Position numbers and translations under genes: made by a program. Positions 50,249 to 62,457 of a DNA stretch of 64,000 nt are shown piece after piece (positions within the stretch are counted from its first letter, which is position 1; each line of letters begins with the position of its first letter). This stretch comes from Neodiprion pinetum (Eukaryota > Arthropoda > Insecta > Hymenoptera > Diprionidae), in contig NC_060232.1 of the NCBI RefSeq assembly GCF_021155775.2, forward strand, positions 8,439,257-8,503,256, read 5' to 3'. Below the pieces are notes generated by a model. The model had not been told where the DNA came from and made no database searches. It saw only the letters and a list, made by a program, of their open reading frames with translations.

Positions 50249-52441
50249 TGAGGAGTGGCGGAACAAAACGTACTGAAAGTTTTTATCACCAATTTGTTCC
50301 GCAAGTTCTCCTCGAGAACTTTATCAATCGCTTCGATTGAGTAAATGCTTGTCAAATGTCTGAGCATCTTACGAATGAACGAAGCGTGTCAATTGCTGAA
50401 GAATTCACCTCCTTGAGTTTCTATAAAAATTCTCACCGAGTTCTGTGATTGTTCAAGTGCAGAAAAGAAGGAGAATCGATTCAAGCATTTCTACAAGCTT
50501 CGATTGAGATGTGGACGAAACGTTTCTTACTCTATCCCAGCAAGTTCATCTCAAGTTTGTGTAACTTTGAACGTACGAAGTGGATGAACAGGCAGTTGGA
50601 TTTTTATTTTATTCCAGTCAACTTCACATGGTTTTGGCCTTCATTTTTCTTATACTATTTTGCTATTCCATAAAAGGAGTTTCGTTGCCGCTAATTATAA
50701 GACTTATAATACGCATGCGAGAACTTTTCGAGAGCGAGAAAATATTGTTCAAGGGAATGAGGAACGGAGTTCTTTAAAGCTTGATAATCCTTTCTGAAAC
50801 ACAATGAAATACGATCTCGTTTGTACTCGTCAACATTTCCTTCCAAACTAAAATCAGGAACTATTAAACGTGCATTTCAGCCATCTACTCTAAAATCCTT
50901 TGCAGAACACGTTAGAACGACGAACCGGACGAACACGTGTCAAAAATTTGTTCGATTCAGACGAATAGCGGCAGCCTAAGCTTTCCTCCCGTGTATGAAT
51001 CACAACCAAACCTGCAGATTTACAGAGTGAATTCAGTTTCGGAGCAGCAAATTGAGCTTGAGAAATACCTAGCAGAGCCTCGCTTGCAGACTGCAGCTTT
51101 CCGCATCTGTCAGAATCCGGCTCCGCGCCGTTCTCCGTGTGGGCTAAACAAATCAGAAACTCGCGCTAAACTCAGATGCAGAGAATACGTCCATGCATGG
51201 CAGCTAATTAGCTCGCTCGGCTAATTGTTCGGGGATGATTTGTCGGCGGAAGGATCTTTCAGCTGGTCGAGCGTAAGCTTTGCACGATCGTAACGAGACT
51301 TGAACGTAAATCTGTTCATCGCTCTTCCGCGTGTGTAAATTTTTGAAAATTGTTCGTCTGTTTGTTCCGTGCCCTAAAAGTTGGGAAGATAAATTTGAGA
51401 AATCTCGGGTGTTTCAGCCGCAGCGAGACGGGGATGCTTTTCCGGTATGAAAATAGTAAAATATTCATACCCATACGCGTGTAGCGAAGGGAAGTTCTAT
51501 TTTTGTACAGAGTGATATCGCGGCCGGAGCGAAATGGTAGGAGAAAATGTTTTATTGCGGGAAGAGATATTTCGTTTAGAAAGGTTTATTTCTTACATCC
51601 CGAAGTATCCGTCAGCCGACGCGACGCAAAGACACGCGTCGAGTGCGTGCGCGTCACTCGTGGACTTGTTTTTATTTTTTTTTCTCAAAAACACCTTTTC
51701 CAAAACCCTCGGCCCTCACGAATTTCCCCGCAGTTCGAAGAACCGCCTATCAGCGTGTAATCACACTTGGCCCTGACACTCGGCTACACCAAATCATCAC
51801 ATACTCCGGAGAGATGGAGCCAATATTTCATTTCGTACTCCACCGGCTCATCCCACCGGTCCGCGATATACACGCAGCTGTCTCTCGGGGCTTTATTGCT
51901 TTTATTTGAAACACAGCACGCATATAATGTCAATGTATTATCTTCGTATGCGTTTCCTCTCGAAATCTACGTCTTCGTGTCCCGCCCTTAGGATCGTCTT
52001 AAACGTTCGAAATTTACCGGAAAGAGGTAATGATCGGTGAACACTGTTCAACGAGATTAACAACGTAATCACAATATTTGATATTTTTTAGAAACGATTT
52101 TTGGGGATTTTGAAAAGTCCGGAGGAAATCAATATTCTTTAATAAACCGCGAAATTTCGTTTGACCCCGAAAGTTTTATCGATCGTACCACGCGCGTAGT
52201 CGACAAAATCTTTCTCAACAATCTGATGGTCAAGATTGAGAAATTAAAGAGAAGCCTTCTAATGGAAATCCAACAATTATTGACGCTGTGCGAAGCGTAA
52301 GAATTTGAGTCTTCACCGGACATGGTCTGAATTTCTACGAGGTCAGTTCCAAGCTTTCTTGTTTACTATTGCTTATATTCACAGAATGTAAAATGAATTT
52401 TGATTTTGTTTTTGTCGCAGATGTTTAAATAAATGTATGTT
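50246..52441. other. Non-coding DNA, no gene recognised
   Basis: Short frames only. The GC-richer patches at about 50930-51230 and 51590-51900 have overlapping frames without known domains. Confidence 0.4.
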
Positions 52442-52475
52442 TTAAGGAGGGCTCACGCCAAGGGCCGAAACGTTG
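52442..52475 (+). ncRNA. Decayed hammerhead-ribozyme / Penelope-like element motif
   Basis: The order is TTAAGGA (52442-52448), a stem arm GGCTC (52450-52454), the loop ACGCCAA, a pairing arm GGGCC (52462-52466, one G-U pair), then GAAACG (52467-52472). The hammerhead core is CUGANGA - stem II - GAAA. The second part is intact. The first matches at 5 of 7 positions, with both differences being transitions. Penelope-like retroelements carry such hammerheads near GGCCGAAACGTT, which is the wording here. No reverse transcriptase is nearby, so at most this is an element remnant, and chance is possible. Confidence 0.3.
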
Positions 52476-52969
52476 ATAAAAATTGATGCTTCTTTCTGAT
52501 CAGACCAACATTTCCAAGATTTCTTTCTACATATAAACTTTAGGATCGAATTGATTTCTACATTCAAGAGAAACGTAGATGGTACGTCGTATTTACACGA
52601 CGCTCTCACGATTCAAACGACAAAATAATTTAACTGTAGATTCAGTTTTCGATAAATACATTTTTCGCGTCGTATCAACAAATTGATAATATTGTGCTCG
52701 ATCTGACAGTTAAACAGAGTCGGTCGAATGACCAGAGTCAATATCCAGAAAGCAGGTGGTTTTTTAATTATATTTAAAGGTTCACTGAAAGCCGACGCGT
52801 TTTTCACGACCCAGTTTCAACTCGTGATGAGATTGAAGCGGTATTCATTAAAGTATAAAATGAAATCAACCGAACTCCGAATATCTACAGCAGCTACAAT
52901 ACAACTACGGTAGATGCAGTTCGGTAGCGTAATGCTGTTCGTTTGCGAAAAGGGGTGTGATGTCGGTTG
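52476..52969. other. Non-coding AT-rich DNA
   Basis: No frame with a recognised domain and no paired repeats. It separates the hammerhead-like motif from the next MITE. Confidence 0.45.
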
Positions 52970-53830
52970 GGTGGGGGTCAAAATCCTAAAAGATCAAGAA
53001 GTCGACTGGTCGAAAACCCGAAATTTTCGAGATAAAAATTCTAAAACAACGAATGACCAGCGTACTGAAGCTGGGAATTTTGCTACATCACCCAGTTGAA
53101 TAACTGTTTTCCCGAATGTTCATTTAACCCAACGCCTGCTTATCCGAAAAAGTATTTTCAGGACAGTCGGCATTCCGGATGACTAAAGCATAAAATGTGG
53201 AGATACGGAAAAATGAACGTTCCGAAATTAAAAATCGAGAGCGGCTAATACTTCCAACAGCCGTAAAACTGAAAAAAATAGTTGTTGACAATCAAGGTTC
53301 AGAGGGAGCAACATCACGATTTGAAAAATGCAGAAGGGCCAGAAAGCCAAATGGCCGCAATACGGTTGTCATGGTTACGTGGGCTTGTGCTAAATGGCAC
53401 CAGACACCGGCCATCGGATACGCGTGTCGTTGCAGAGAATATATGGGCTTATGACGTCATCCAACCTTCCGGCATTTTGGCCATTTTGTCTTCAGCGGGT
53501 TTCGAGATTTCGACCTTTCGAGTCTTTGGTCAGTCGTTATTGGTGAATTCGGATTCATAGATTTCCGACAAAGGCACGACTCTAACATTTGTAAAGTCGA
53601 TTTTTTGACTTTTCGGTATTTTCGCAATTCAATATTTTGCCTTTCGTAAGCTTGCTGATTGTCAAGAAAAAAAAAAAAAATGTCAGTATAAGTTTATTTC
53701 TACATTTTTACTTTTCCACGAGTCATCTTTTCGTATTTATGGTCTTTCTACGTTTTTAATTGTCGGTAGTTTGACTTTCGGGATTCCGTGCCACCGACCT
53801 TTTGATCTTTCGCATTTTTTTACCCTATCC
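52970..53830 (+). mobile_element. GGGTGGGG-terminal MITE, copy 2 (longest, 861 bp)
   Basis: Begins GGGTGGGGGTCAAAATCC and ends TTTTTTTACCCTATCC, matching the GTACCCCACCC end of the copy at 18951. Immediate 8-bp flanks are TGTCGGTT and AGTCGACC. They share GTCG in register, and three of the other four differences are transitions, consistent with an old 8-bp target duplication. The interior includes the ~107-bp core (53357-53463) with TGACGTCA (53452-53459), a 14-A run at about 53668-53681 and the 'cgtatttatggtc' segment shared with copy 3. No transposase frame is present. The hAT assignment rests on the 8-bp flanks and is tentative. Confidence 0.75.
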
Positions 53831-56070
53831 AGTCGACCGAATTCTCTTTGACGAATTATAAAAAGAACGTTTTTTCGATTCCCCAGTCACAGAGAGCTCG
53901 TGCATCAGGGCGCACATACTCAATAATCAAAGAGCATAGATGAAAATCTCATCCGATCTCGTTTTACGATTGATCTTTGACACCACGAAAAATTAATTCA
54001 TCATCAGCAACGCTCGTCGAATTCATTTTTGATTGGATGTTTTGATAATTAAGCTGGTCGATTCCTTCAGGATTTCTAGTAATTTCCAGTAATCGTGATC
54101 AATTTCATGCGTATCTAACAGTTTCATGTCCCAGTTATTATTATAGTCACCGATTCATACTTCATAATTGAAACAAACTATCCAAAATTATCATTTTTCC
54201 TGTCATAAGTTATAGAGCAGAGTTGATTGGTTTTATCACAAACGAAAAACTTGTGCAGAGCAAAAGAGCCAACAAACATCTCTTCTAGTTTTTCGTGGTA
54301 CGCCATAATCTTGGATGTTTCAAAATCATTCCTTTCGCGGGTCAATAATCTTCAGGAAGTTATGCGCACATACGTCTTTGCGAGTACTGCTTTAAATCAA
54401 CGATTTCACAAGAATCCTCTGGGAAATATCGCGCAGTGAACCAAGCTGAGACACGCGTATACTGATTTGAGTTTAGCTTCGGGTTGAAGAAAACTTATTC
54501 TAATCTAGTCACGTTAGGAGACAACGGATTTTGTATCACAACTTGGAGATCAGCATTTGGATAACGATGACCTCAAGGAACTCTTCTATTCTACTTCTTT
54601 TTTCCGCTATTATTTTCACTTTCAAATCCAAGTAGAATCGATTACTTTTTTTCACGGTGTATGATAATATTTTCCAACGTTCGGCGTTCGCCCGCAACGT
54701 CTTTGTTATTCATGTAATAATTTCTTCCAATTTCTTTTCGTATCCCTTTTTAACTCTCTTTCTTTTACTTTTCCTTTCCCGTTGGTGGTATAAATCGAGT
54801 GGTTACGAGTAGGGCTATAACGGAAGCCTAGTGCTGTTCTCTGAAACTTTTTTAGGTGAAATGAAATTCGAAAAAGAACTTTTCAAAATAAAAATAAATT
54901 AGCCTGTACCATTTTTCTGCTGAGTCGAGTAAAACTTCGTCGGAGTTGAAATATCTTCTCGTCTAAGAATGACGTCGCTCTGTATGAGAGAAAGAATTTC
55001 TCATTTCGGGACAACATGCAACTGCTCAACGACAGAAATGGGGAAAATTTTTTACCTACAAACAGCAAAGTTTCCTATATTACTAATTTTTCTGTGAAAT
55101 TTTGTTGAAAATTAACATGACGGTTTAGAATACCGAAGGTACCTGTACATGTACCGACTTCCTACATAGCTTTTACTAGTTTATCAAAGGTGTATTTATA
55201 AAATTATTATATACATAAGTTGTGAAGTTATCCTCAAAAGTACAAAAATAGAGGATACTGGATTTTATGAGGAAAAACTTGCACATCAAGGCTTCGGTTC
55301 AAATCAGTTTGAAATTGTTGAAAATTTAGTAGATTTGTCCGATATCAGTCTACGACGGATCATTTATTTCAAAAGAATATTTTTAAAAAATTCATTAGAA
55401 GAGATTTTCTCTTTTTCCAGAAGTCAATTTGATATTGCCATTTGTTAATCACAATCAATATATGTGCAATGTTGTGATATTAAATATTTAACGATGCGAA
55501 CATGAAGGAAAAAAATGTTTCAGCGTAGAAAATAGTATTCTCAAGAAAATGAGCTATTGTCGAGTGAAATTGAAAAAATTTAGAATATTTCAACTATTAA
55601 TTTTAAATAGTACGAAAGGAAGCATCTATACTTGAGCTTAATTTCGAGATTCCAGTATTTTCCATATCTTTATTTTTGAGAAGACCTTCGCAGCTTACGA
55701 AAGGAATAATTGATAACAAGTACTCAAGGCGAGACTGTTTCCCAATAAGATTTGAAAAAAAAAACCATCGATATTTGGCTATCCACCTGTCCACGTATTA
55801 CCTTTTGCCTCTCCAAAATCGAAACAAGGGATGCTGCACTTGCCAGAGAGACGAAAAGCAAAGTTTTTAAGAAATGTGTAACGGAAGGAGAAGTGTGCGA
55901 AGGATGAAAAGGAGATGAAGAAGGAGCTGATCTATTATATGTATTCCAGACGCATAGAGAATCCGGGATAACGTATTGCGAACGCGGTGAAGGGGAATGA
56001 GAGTTGGGGCGGGAATTAACTCGCGCTCTTGAGCGATTACTCTCGCGCGTGCTGCTCCCTCTCTCCCTCT
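53831..56070. other. Non-coding AT-rich DNA, no gene recognised
   Basis: Only short frames; none has a recognisable domain. No clear inverted or tandem repeat was found. Confidence 0.45.
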
Positions 56071-56160
56071 CTCCCTCTCTCTCCCTCCCCCTCCTTTTTC
56101 CGCCCCTCTTTTTCTCTCCCTCTCTCTCCCTCCCTCTCCTTTTTCCTCCCCTGTTGTTCT
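56071..56160. repeat. 45-bp pyrimidine tandem duplication
   Basis: Two adjacent copies of a CTCCCTCTCTCTCCCTCCC unit with a CCTTTTTCC segment start at 56071 and 56116, so the period is 45 bp. On the minus strand this makes a perfect 15-residue repeat, GGKRRGREREGEKKR, in the frame 55724-56206. The period is a multiple of three by chance. The frame is low-complexity, and I do not call it a gene. Confidence 0.8.
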
Positions 56161-59100
56161 CTCTCTCGCTTCTGCCTACTTGCGGCTTCATTCTGGCGCC
56201 CCTCACTCGCCGTTATACAACCAGCAGAAGGTACACGTTACTCGCGTGTAGAGCTACATGTATGATAACCCGGAGGCCAACCCCTAACGACACGTAGAAA
56301 GGTACGGGAGCGGGCGCTTATACAGAGAGGTCCAAAACCCCTGACGAGAACAAAAAATTACCCGATCCCTGTATCTACGGCATAAAAACAGACAGTTCTT
56401 TTGCCAACTTGTTCTCGCGAAAAAGTAAAAAAATTCATGCTTTTTCAAGATTTCCTCGTTATTATTCTTACCCCAACTCGGTAGGTGGGTGCAGCTTTCT
56501 TTTTTTTTTTTTTTTGAGCAAAAAGTTATGCCAGTCTCACGCGAACAGGACTCCGTCATTCAAATCGAGACGGTTTGTTTTCAGAATTCGACAACACGAA
56601 GATTACAAATTCAGCAATAACGTTCCAGGATCATTTTCATATTTATTACACGCATGTTCATTTAATGAAACGAGCTAACGCGTGACGGCGGGCATTTTAA
56701 CGGAGCTAAAAAAGGAAAGATTTACGCGCGTCATTTCTTGAGGTAAGGATTATATCCGAAAAAATCAATGGGTGTCGCGTTGTTTCAGAGATGAGTTATG
56801 ATTCGACCTGTATGGAAGTTTCCTCCGCGATTTAGATTGCAACCGGGTAACACGTGCGGCGTACGTGGGCCGAGCGAATATTCAAGATTCTACTCTGCGA
56901 AATGATTTTCTCTGGTTATTTGCGAGGACATGAACCGGGAAACTTTATTCACGAGCTGATAACGTTATCAAATGGAATATGCATTAGAATCCTGGACTGT
57001 CCGTTCGCAGAGCTGTGGGGTCAAGAATTTCATTCGAATCTCTACTCAATTAATTTCGTTTCTCCGTTTCATTATGATTGTGGAGTACAGAATCCTGGTT
57101 CGAATCGTGTGCAGCTTCTTTTTTTCCTTTTTTTTTTTGTAGAAATTACGATACCCTCATTTCTGTATACTATCGAGGTTTGGTCAAAAAAATATGGGGG
57201 GTCACCTTTGTGTCCCAGAAACTTCGAGGGTTGTAGTTATCCCTTTTTGAAAGCCTTGTGTATCTCATCTGCCTGATTTCCCTGATCCATGAGCCGTAGA
57301 ATCGGGAAGTGAAAGTTTCTATGAGACCCAGATCGTTCTATTCATTCTTTAGAATATCACAAAATCTCGCGAAAGCACGATCATGGGGGCAAGAATAAAT
57401 TCATTGATGCAGGGAGAGAATAAAGGGATGCAGCGTGCAATGGCCATTGCTATACACATGCATTATACATACCGATATGCGTCAGAAATACGGTGGGCGA
57501 GACTTGAAAAATGTTCGGAAAAGAAACGTAAATGAGGATGAGATCTAGTTGGGTACGTATCGTGAACGTGCCAAGACGATTGATAAGCAGACACTCAACG
57601 TATACCTGAGACATTCAGGTTTTGCATTAGTTTCATAATGCCAACCTAACATATATAAAGGTTAAAAATACGCCGTGAAATTTCCCACGATATTCACTTG
57701 TAATCGTTGCTCGATTTATTTCGTTACTTGTACTTGTCAACGGCGATTGAACCAGCACTTTTCAATGCTACTTGGTGAATTGTAGGTACATTAAATTGTT
57801 ACGAAGAAGCATTAACAGTGTCTTCAACTCCAGTATTGGACGTAGATCAAAGAAAATATTACTGAAAGGAAATTACGGGGAAAATTCTTGCTCTGCTTCA
57901 TTTAATGTCAGGATGAGCCATTGATGTAATTGTCATCGCGATTTTCAAAATGGCCAAAGCTACCATACTTTTCGTATATTGAACCATGAATCTATGTTGA
58001 AAGTACAGACGCCTAAACTTTTATGAAAATTGTGCTGATTTTTACCCGGCGATTTGTAATTCACTTTTGGTTAGGATACACAGTTTTCAGTTTAGAAGGG
58101 ATTCCTATGTATGACCTAAACTGTAAGTCGATACGTACAGAAATGTTTGTTAATGGGTTCCCAGTGGCTCGCTATGTTTTTTGGAATCAAAACTGCAACG
58201 AGTTTCCTTGCCAAGCAAATTTCACTTGCCGATGGCTAGCGATGCAAGTGAGAGCAGAAACAAACGATACGTTAATATGATCATAGACATATCAAAATTT
58301 CCGTAGAAAAGAAAAAAAAAAAAAAAATAGCAAGCCACTACGAACCTATCGACGAACATTACTGTGCAACGATATCATGAAACTCTTTTCACTTCGTCTC
58401 ATGGATCATGAATTGTCAATTTTCCTTTTGATTTCCTTGTATGCCTTTCCTTTAATTTCTCCAGAAAGCCAGGTTCATGTAACATACCTGACCTTAGCTG
58501 CTCTTGAAGGTAATTGGTTTCAATTCAATAGACTCAGAGAGCTTAGAATCAGAAACGAAAAGGGGTTTTCGACGACAATATTTATCCGTAGCTATTTTTT
58601 CAAGCATCATTATTTTGGTCTGATTGTGAGAAATTCAGGGTCGTGTGCGAACTGTGTTCACTGGCTTTTTGAACTTTGGATTTCGCGGTGAAAACGAACC
58701 TTCGTAAGTACGTTTGACCAGTCCCTCTGTCACTCGAGGTGAGCCGTTTGCTCAGTTCTTAAGTCAGGAATTTCAAGTTATGCTCTGCACCTAGTTCTGC
58801 ACTCCGACAAGGTATGCAGACTGGCTTGTCCGTTTGAAATTCAACCACGATGTCTGAACTTTGTCACCCCGTACGAGTATTCCGCAAGTTTGTTATCCTT
58901 GACTGTGGTCCTCGACCCGCGGACTCGAGAGGAAATGTGATTAAAACTTGACCAAATTCGCATTACTTTGTCAAGCTCCCTATTAGCCCTATGCGTCCTT
59001 GCCTACCCAGATCCGTTTCATCAGAGATTCGATCTGGGCTCAGAGTTTCAAACAGCACCGTACCTAGCAAGTTGGCCGCATTGGAGTTTTAGGGCTCCTT

Positions 59101-62100
59101 TCGCTTGGGAATAGCAAAGTCGAGAATCATTATCATAAGAAATTCCCACAACGCACAACGACTTCCTCGTACAAGAGTTAGCAATTTTCTCACCTCATTT
59201 CGAACCGTTACATTTTCATTCCAAGACCTCCAAAATCAAAATGAAATCAGTCACTCTGTGGAGAGGTTACATTACCATGAATTCAACCAACGTCTCCCTT
59301 CAAACATCAACTCCACCAAGCACCTCTCAAAGAGATAAGCACAGGTGTACAGGAATTAGCTCAGCGAGTAAACAACCCACCTATTCATCATAGATTTGTT
59401 GTAATGCCAAGTGGGACAGATGCTGTCAGCGAGGTTTCGCGATGGCGTTGTATAATTTTAGTACCCGGTGTTCGCTGACATGAGTGCTCGTCGTTCCAGG
59501 TAGTAGTGGTGGTGGTAGCGGTGGCGGTGCTTATATCCGGTAGGCACTTGAAAAGAGCTGCAGCATTGCCGCTCGGTGACTGTATTTCATTTTCCTTTTT
59601 TCCTGTTATTTCTTCTTTTTTTTTTTTCTTCTTCGCCAAAGGGGGCAATTTGTACTGCAGAAAACAGCGTAAATCATGCACTGTGCGAATAAATAAGCAA
59701 TACGAGCGACAGTTCGGCGCATGGAACACGCCCACATGCAAAGACACGGTACATCGGATGTGGGAGCATTCGCCTGCTGCACCCTCCCAGTGGAACAAAT
59801 TCGTATTCCACTTGAGCCGGTTGTTTGCACTGCGCGGGCGCCGCTCAATTCGCACTGGCAACAATCTGAAATTGTATTTTAATATCCAGCAGGTGAATTT
59901 TCACGAGCCATTCATCTTGTTTCGCCGTGCTTCCGGCGGCGTCGTTGTACTCCCTGATTTTTGAATAAAAAATGTTTTGTTTGAAAAAGCGAATTGCTTT
60001 TACGAAACTCGGGCGCGACTTCCCGCTTTATTGTTTCGCCTTTCTATTTGTTTTTCGTTGTTTTTTTTTTTTGTTTTTTTCATATTCTTTTTTCTCCTTC
60101 ATTTTTCCTTTATCCTGCATTTTCATTAACCCCGCGTCAATGACACACAGCTCTCAATGTGTAGTGATAATAATTTTTCAGAAAGCCGTGAGGCCGGAAA
60201 CTTGCCCGACAATGGGAGCTTTCAATTTTAAATGGACCTAGCTTTTCTACACCTAAGCATTTCTCATCGTCCGTCGAACTCGTGTCATCCGGCGTCAAGG
60301 AAAACGAAATCGGAGCAGCAATGGCCAACCTGCGTTGACGAATCGATAGTACTTGGCATAAAAATGTTTTCACCTCAAACAGGTACAATGCTCGGATCGA
60401 CGATCGCTGAAAGCCCGTTCGGCTTATTGTTATAGTAAGAAGAGGGTGAGCCTAAGCCCCCGAAATCCAAATCCGCATGCATTATATAGACCGTTTGAAA
60501 AAACGCACCTATGTATTATTCTCTCTCACCTATAACCCGCGATTTAGCCATGAAAAATCGGCCGCGATCCGTTGAAAATTTCTAAGGGGTGCCCAAATCG
60601 ACGTATCGTTTTTCCATTTGGATAAAATATACGGAAACGAACGCAACCTCTTTCTTTGCCTTTCTAAAAAAAAAACAAAAATTCAACTAAACGCCGTCAG
60701 ACACCCAAAAAAGATTTCCTCGTAGATTTCTTCATTTTATCAATCTTACCAACAAAATTATTGCCATTCATCGCTGGTTAGAATAATCAACTTATTTTCA
60801 TTTTTTAAAAGAAAATTAAATCACTGGGCTATCGATGGAAATATTTCCGACACGTTTAGTATTTCTCCGTATAAATTTACTGATCGTTATCTTGACAAAC
60901 ATGTTCCAGTAAATCGTTCAAACGATATCATAATCCCAAGTAATTTCTCAGGAATTTGCGTCAGACGAGGGTGAAAAAATATCACGAGAATTCAGATCCA
61001 AGGTCAAGTTGAACGATTCGTCAGCGTTGTTGAATTTTTGATTTGTCCCGAAAAAAAAAATAAGCCCCTCAGCTCATATTATATTAATAGTCGATGAATC
61101 TCTTCGCATCCTTGAAATGTCAACGCTCCTGGCATTCCGGAATCGTGAGCGTGGGTTTACTTTCGCGTTTGCAGGATCTCGGCTCGCGTGTCTCGTATTT
61201 GTCCTAAACTACCCTCACGTTCGGATCATTTATCTCTTTTCCACCAGGATGCTGTTCGTCTCCTCGTTGAGAAAACGTTCTATTCACTTTTATACTAAGG
61301 CTAGCGTTTATCATCGATTTATGAAAGCTTTAGGGTACATGTCTTTTTTTCTATAAATTTCCAGAACGTTAGACAAGAAATAAAACAAAAATATGACAAG
61401 TTTTCGCTCAGAGAATGCTCGATGCACGGCAACCAAGCGATCATATACCTACTTCATAATTCTCGGTATAATTGCCGGATAATTATTCCCTCTGTTTTGG
61501 CAGAGAGTTTATACAGCTTTCCATTCTCCCCTACACGATCCTTCACTCGCCATCTAAAGCCTCTATTTCTTTCCGGTCTCTCTGTTTCGTTTCCATCTCT
61601 CAACGGAATGTTTTGTCTCATTTCGTCTTCCCCTTGTATTATCTTTTTTTTTTTTTTTGCTTTTGTCGAAGCAATGATCCTTCACGTCCCATTATTGTGA
61701 GCCGGTATTATACTCTGTACAATCTCAAGGACTTCGTTGTAATTTCTGAACGATTACTAGGCAGAGATTTCGTAGATTTTTTTTCTCCGTCTTTCGAAAG
61801 AATTTTCCTCGGAGATGAGTCGAGTATTTGTAATATAGAAAGCCTGATCTTACTTAAGGGTTACGTGGTTAATGGTTGCCCGAGGGTCTACGAATTTTGA
61901 AATTTTCCTCTTTTTTCGACTCTTGCTTCCTCTAGTAACCTGTCAAAAATCAATCTTCGTCCGGTCAGGTATAGGTAGATAATTGCTATTCCATTTAAGA
62001 CTCTGGCAAGCCAGCTAAACTTAGATTAATCCTGTTGAACTTTAGCCGATCACGTGGCATTGCTTACTGAATTTCATAAGATCCCTCGTCACGTGCATTG

Positions 62101-62282
62101 CATATTGGAAAACTGTCACTGGGAATTTTTTAGTAGACCGCAACTCACTCTCTTTCCTCTTGTTTTTAATCTTTCGGGTTAATTTTATAAGCTCACTGAT
62201 ATTCAATGAAAGTGAATGACTATAATAATATTTTCAACGAATAGGACCGTGATGATAATCGTTTTACATTTTCAATTGAATA
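56161..62282. other. Non-coding DNA with homopolymer runs, no gene recognised
   Basis: T-runs at about 56500-56515, 57118-57140, 60058-60071 and 61648-61661, and a 16-A run at 58312-58327. A GGT-rich stretch at about 59503-59533 gives a GSSGGGSGGG reading but is flanked by stops. The longer frames (56854-57276, 59506-59964, 61472-61900) have no recognisable domain and run through homopolymers. No minus-strand CUB exon was found. Confidence 0.4.
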
Positions 62283-62457
62283 ATCCCAGTGAACCAAATC
62301 GAATTGAGTACGACAAACATGAAATTCACACGAATTAAAACAAATTAAAACAAATTTAAAAGAATTCGCACGTAAGTCTTTTCGATTCGTTTTAATTCGA
62401 GGTGGTTTCGTTTTGGTCGTACTCAATTTTATTCAATCCGTTTTGGTTTAATGGGAT
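62283..62457. mobile_element. 175-bp inverted-repeat (fold-back) element
   Basis: Left arm 62283-62341 and right arm 62389-62457 are imperfect reverse complements. Both arms, read inward, contain ATCCCA-x-x-x-AACCAAA, then ATTGAGTACGAC, then CGAATTAAAAC. The right arm has about 10 extra bases in two places. A loop of about 47 bases lies between. There is no frame and no clear target duplication; TA near both ends is suggestive only. It is probably a small MITE. Confidence 0.55.

Noticed and set aside
55724..56206. 160-codon minus-strand Arg/Glu/Gly-rich frame
   Set aside because: Low-complexity complement of a CT-rich tandem repeat.
59353..59368. tRNA A-box-like TTAGCTCAGCGAG on the plus strand
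   Set aside because: No B box follows within tRNA distance and no cloverleaf can be drawn.
59503..59540. GGT repeat reading GSSGGGSGGGAYIR between AG and GT dinucleotides
   Set aside because: Microsatellite-like, very short, in-frame stop just after, and no neighbouring exon.
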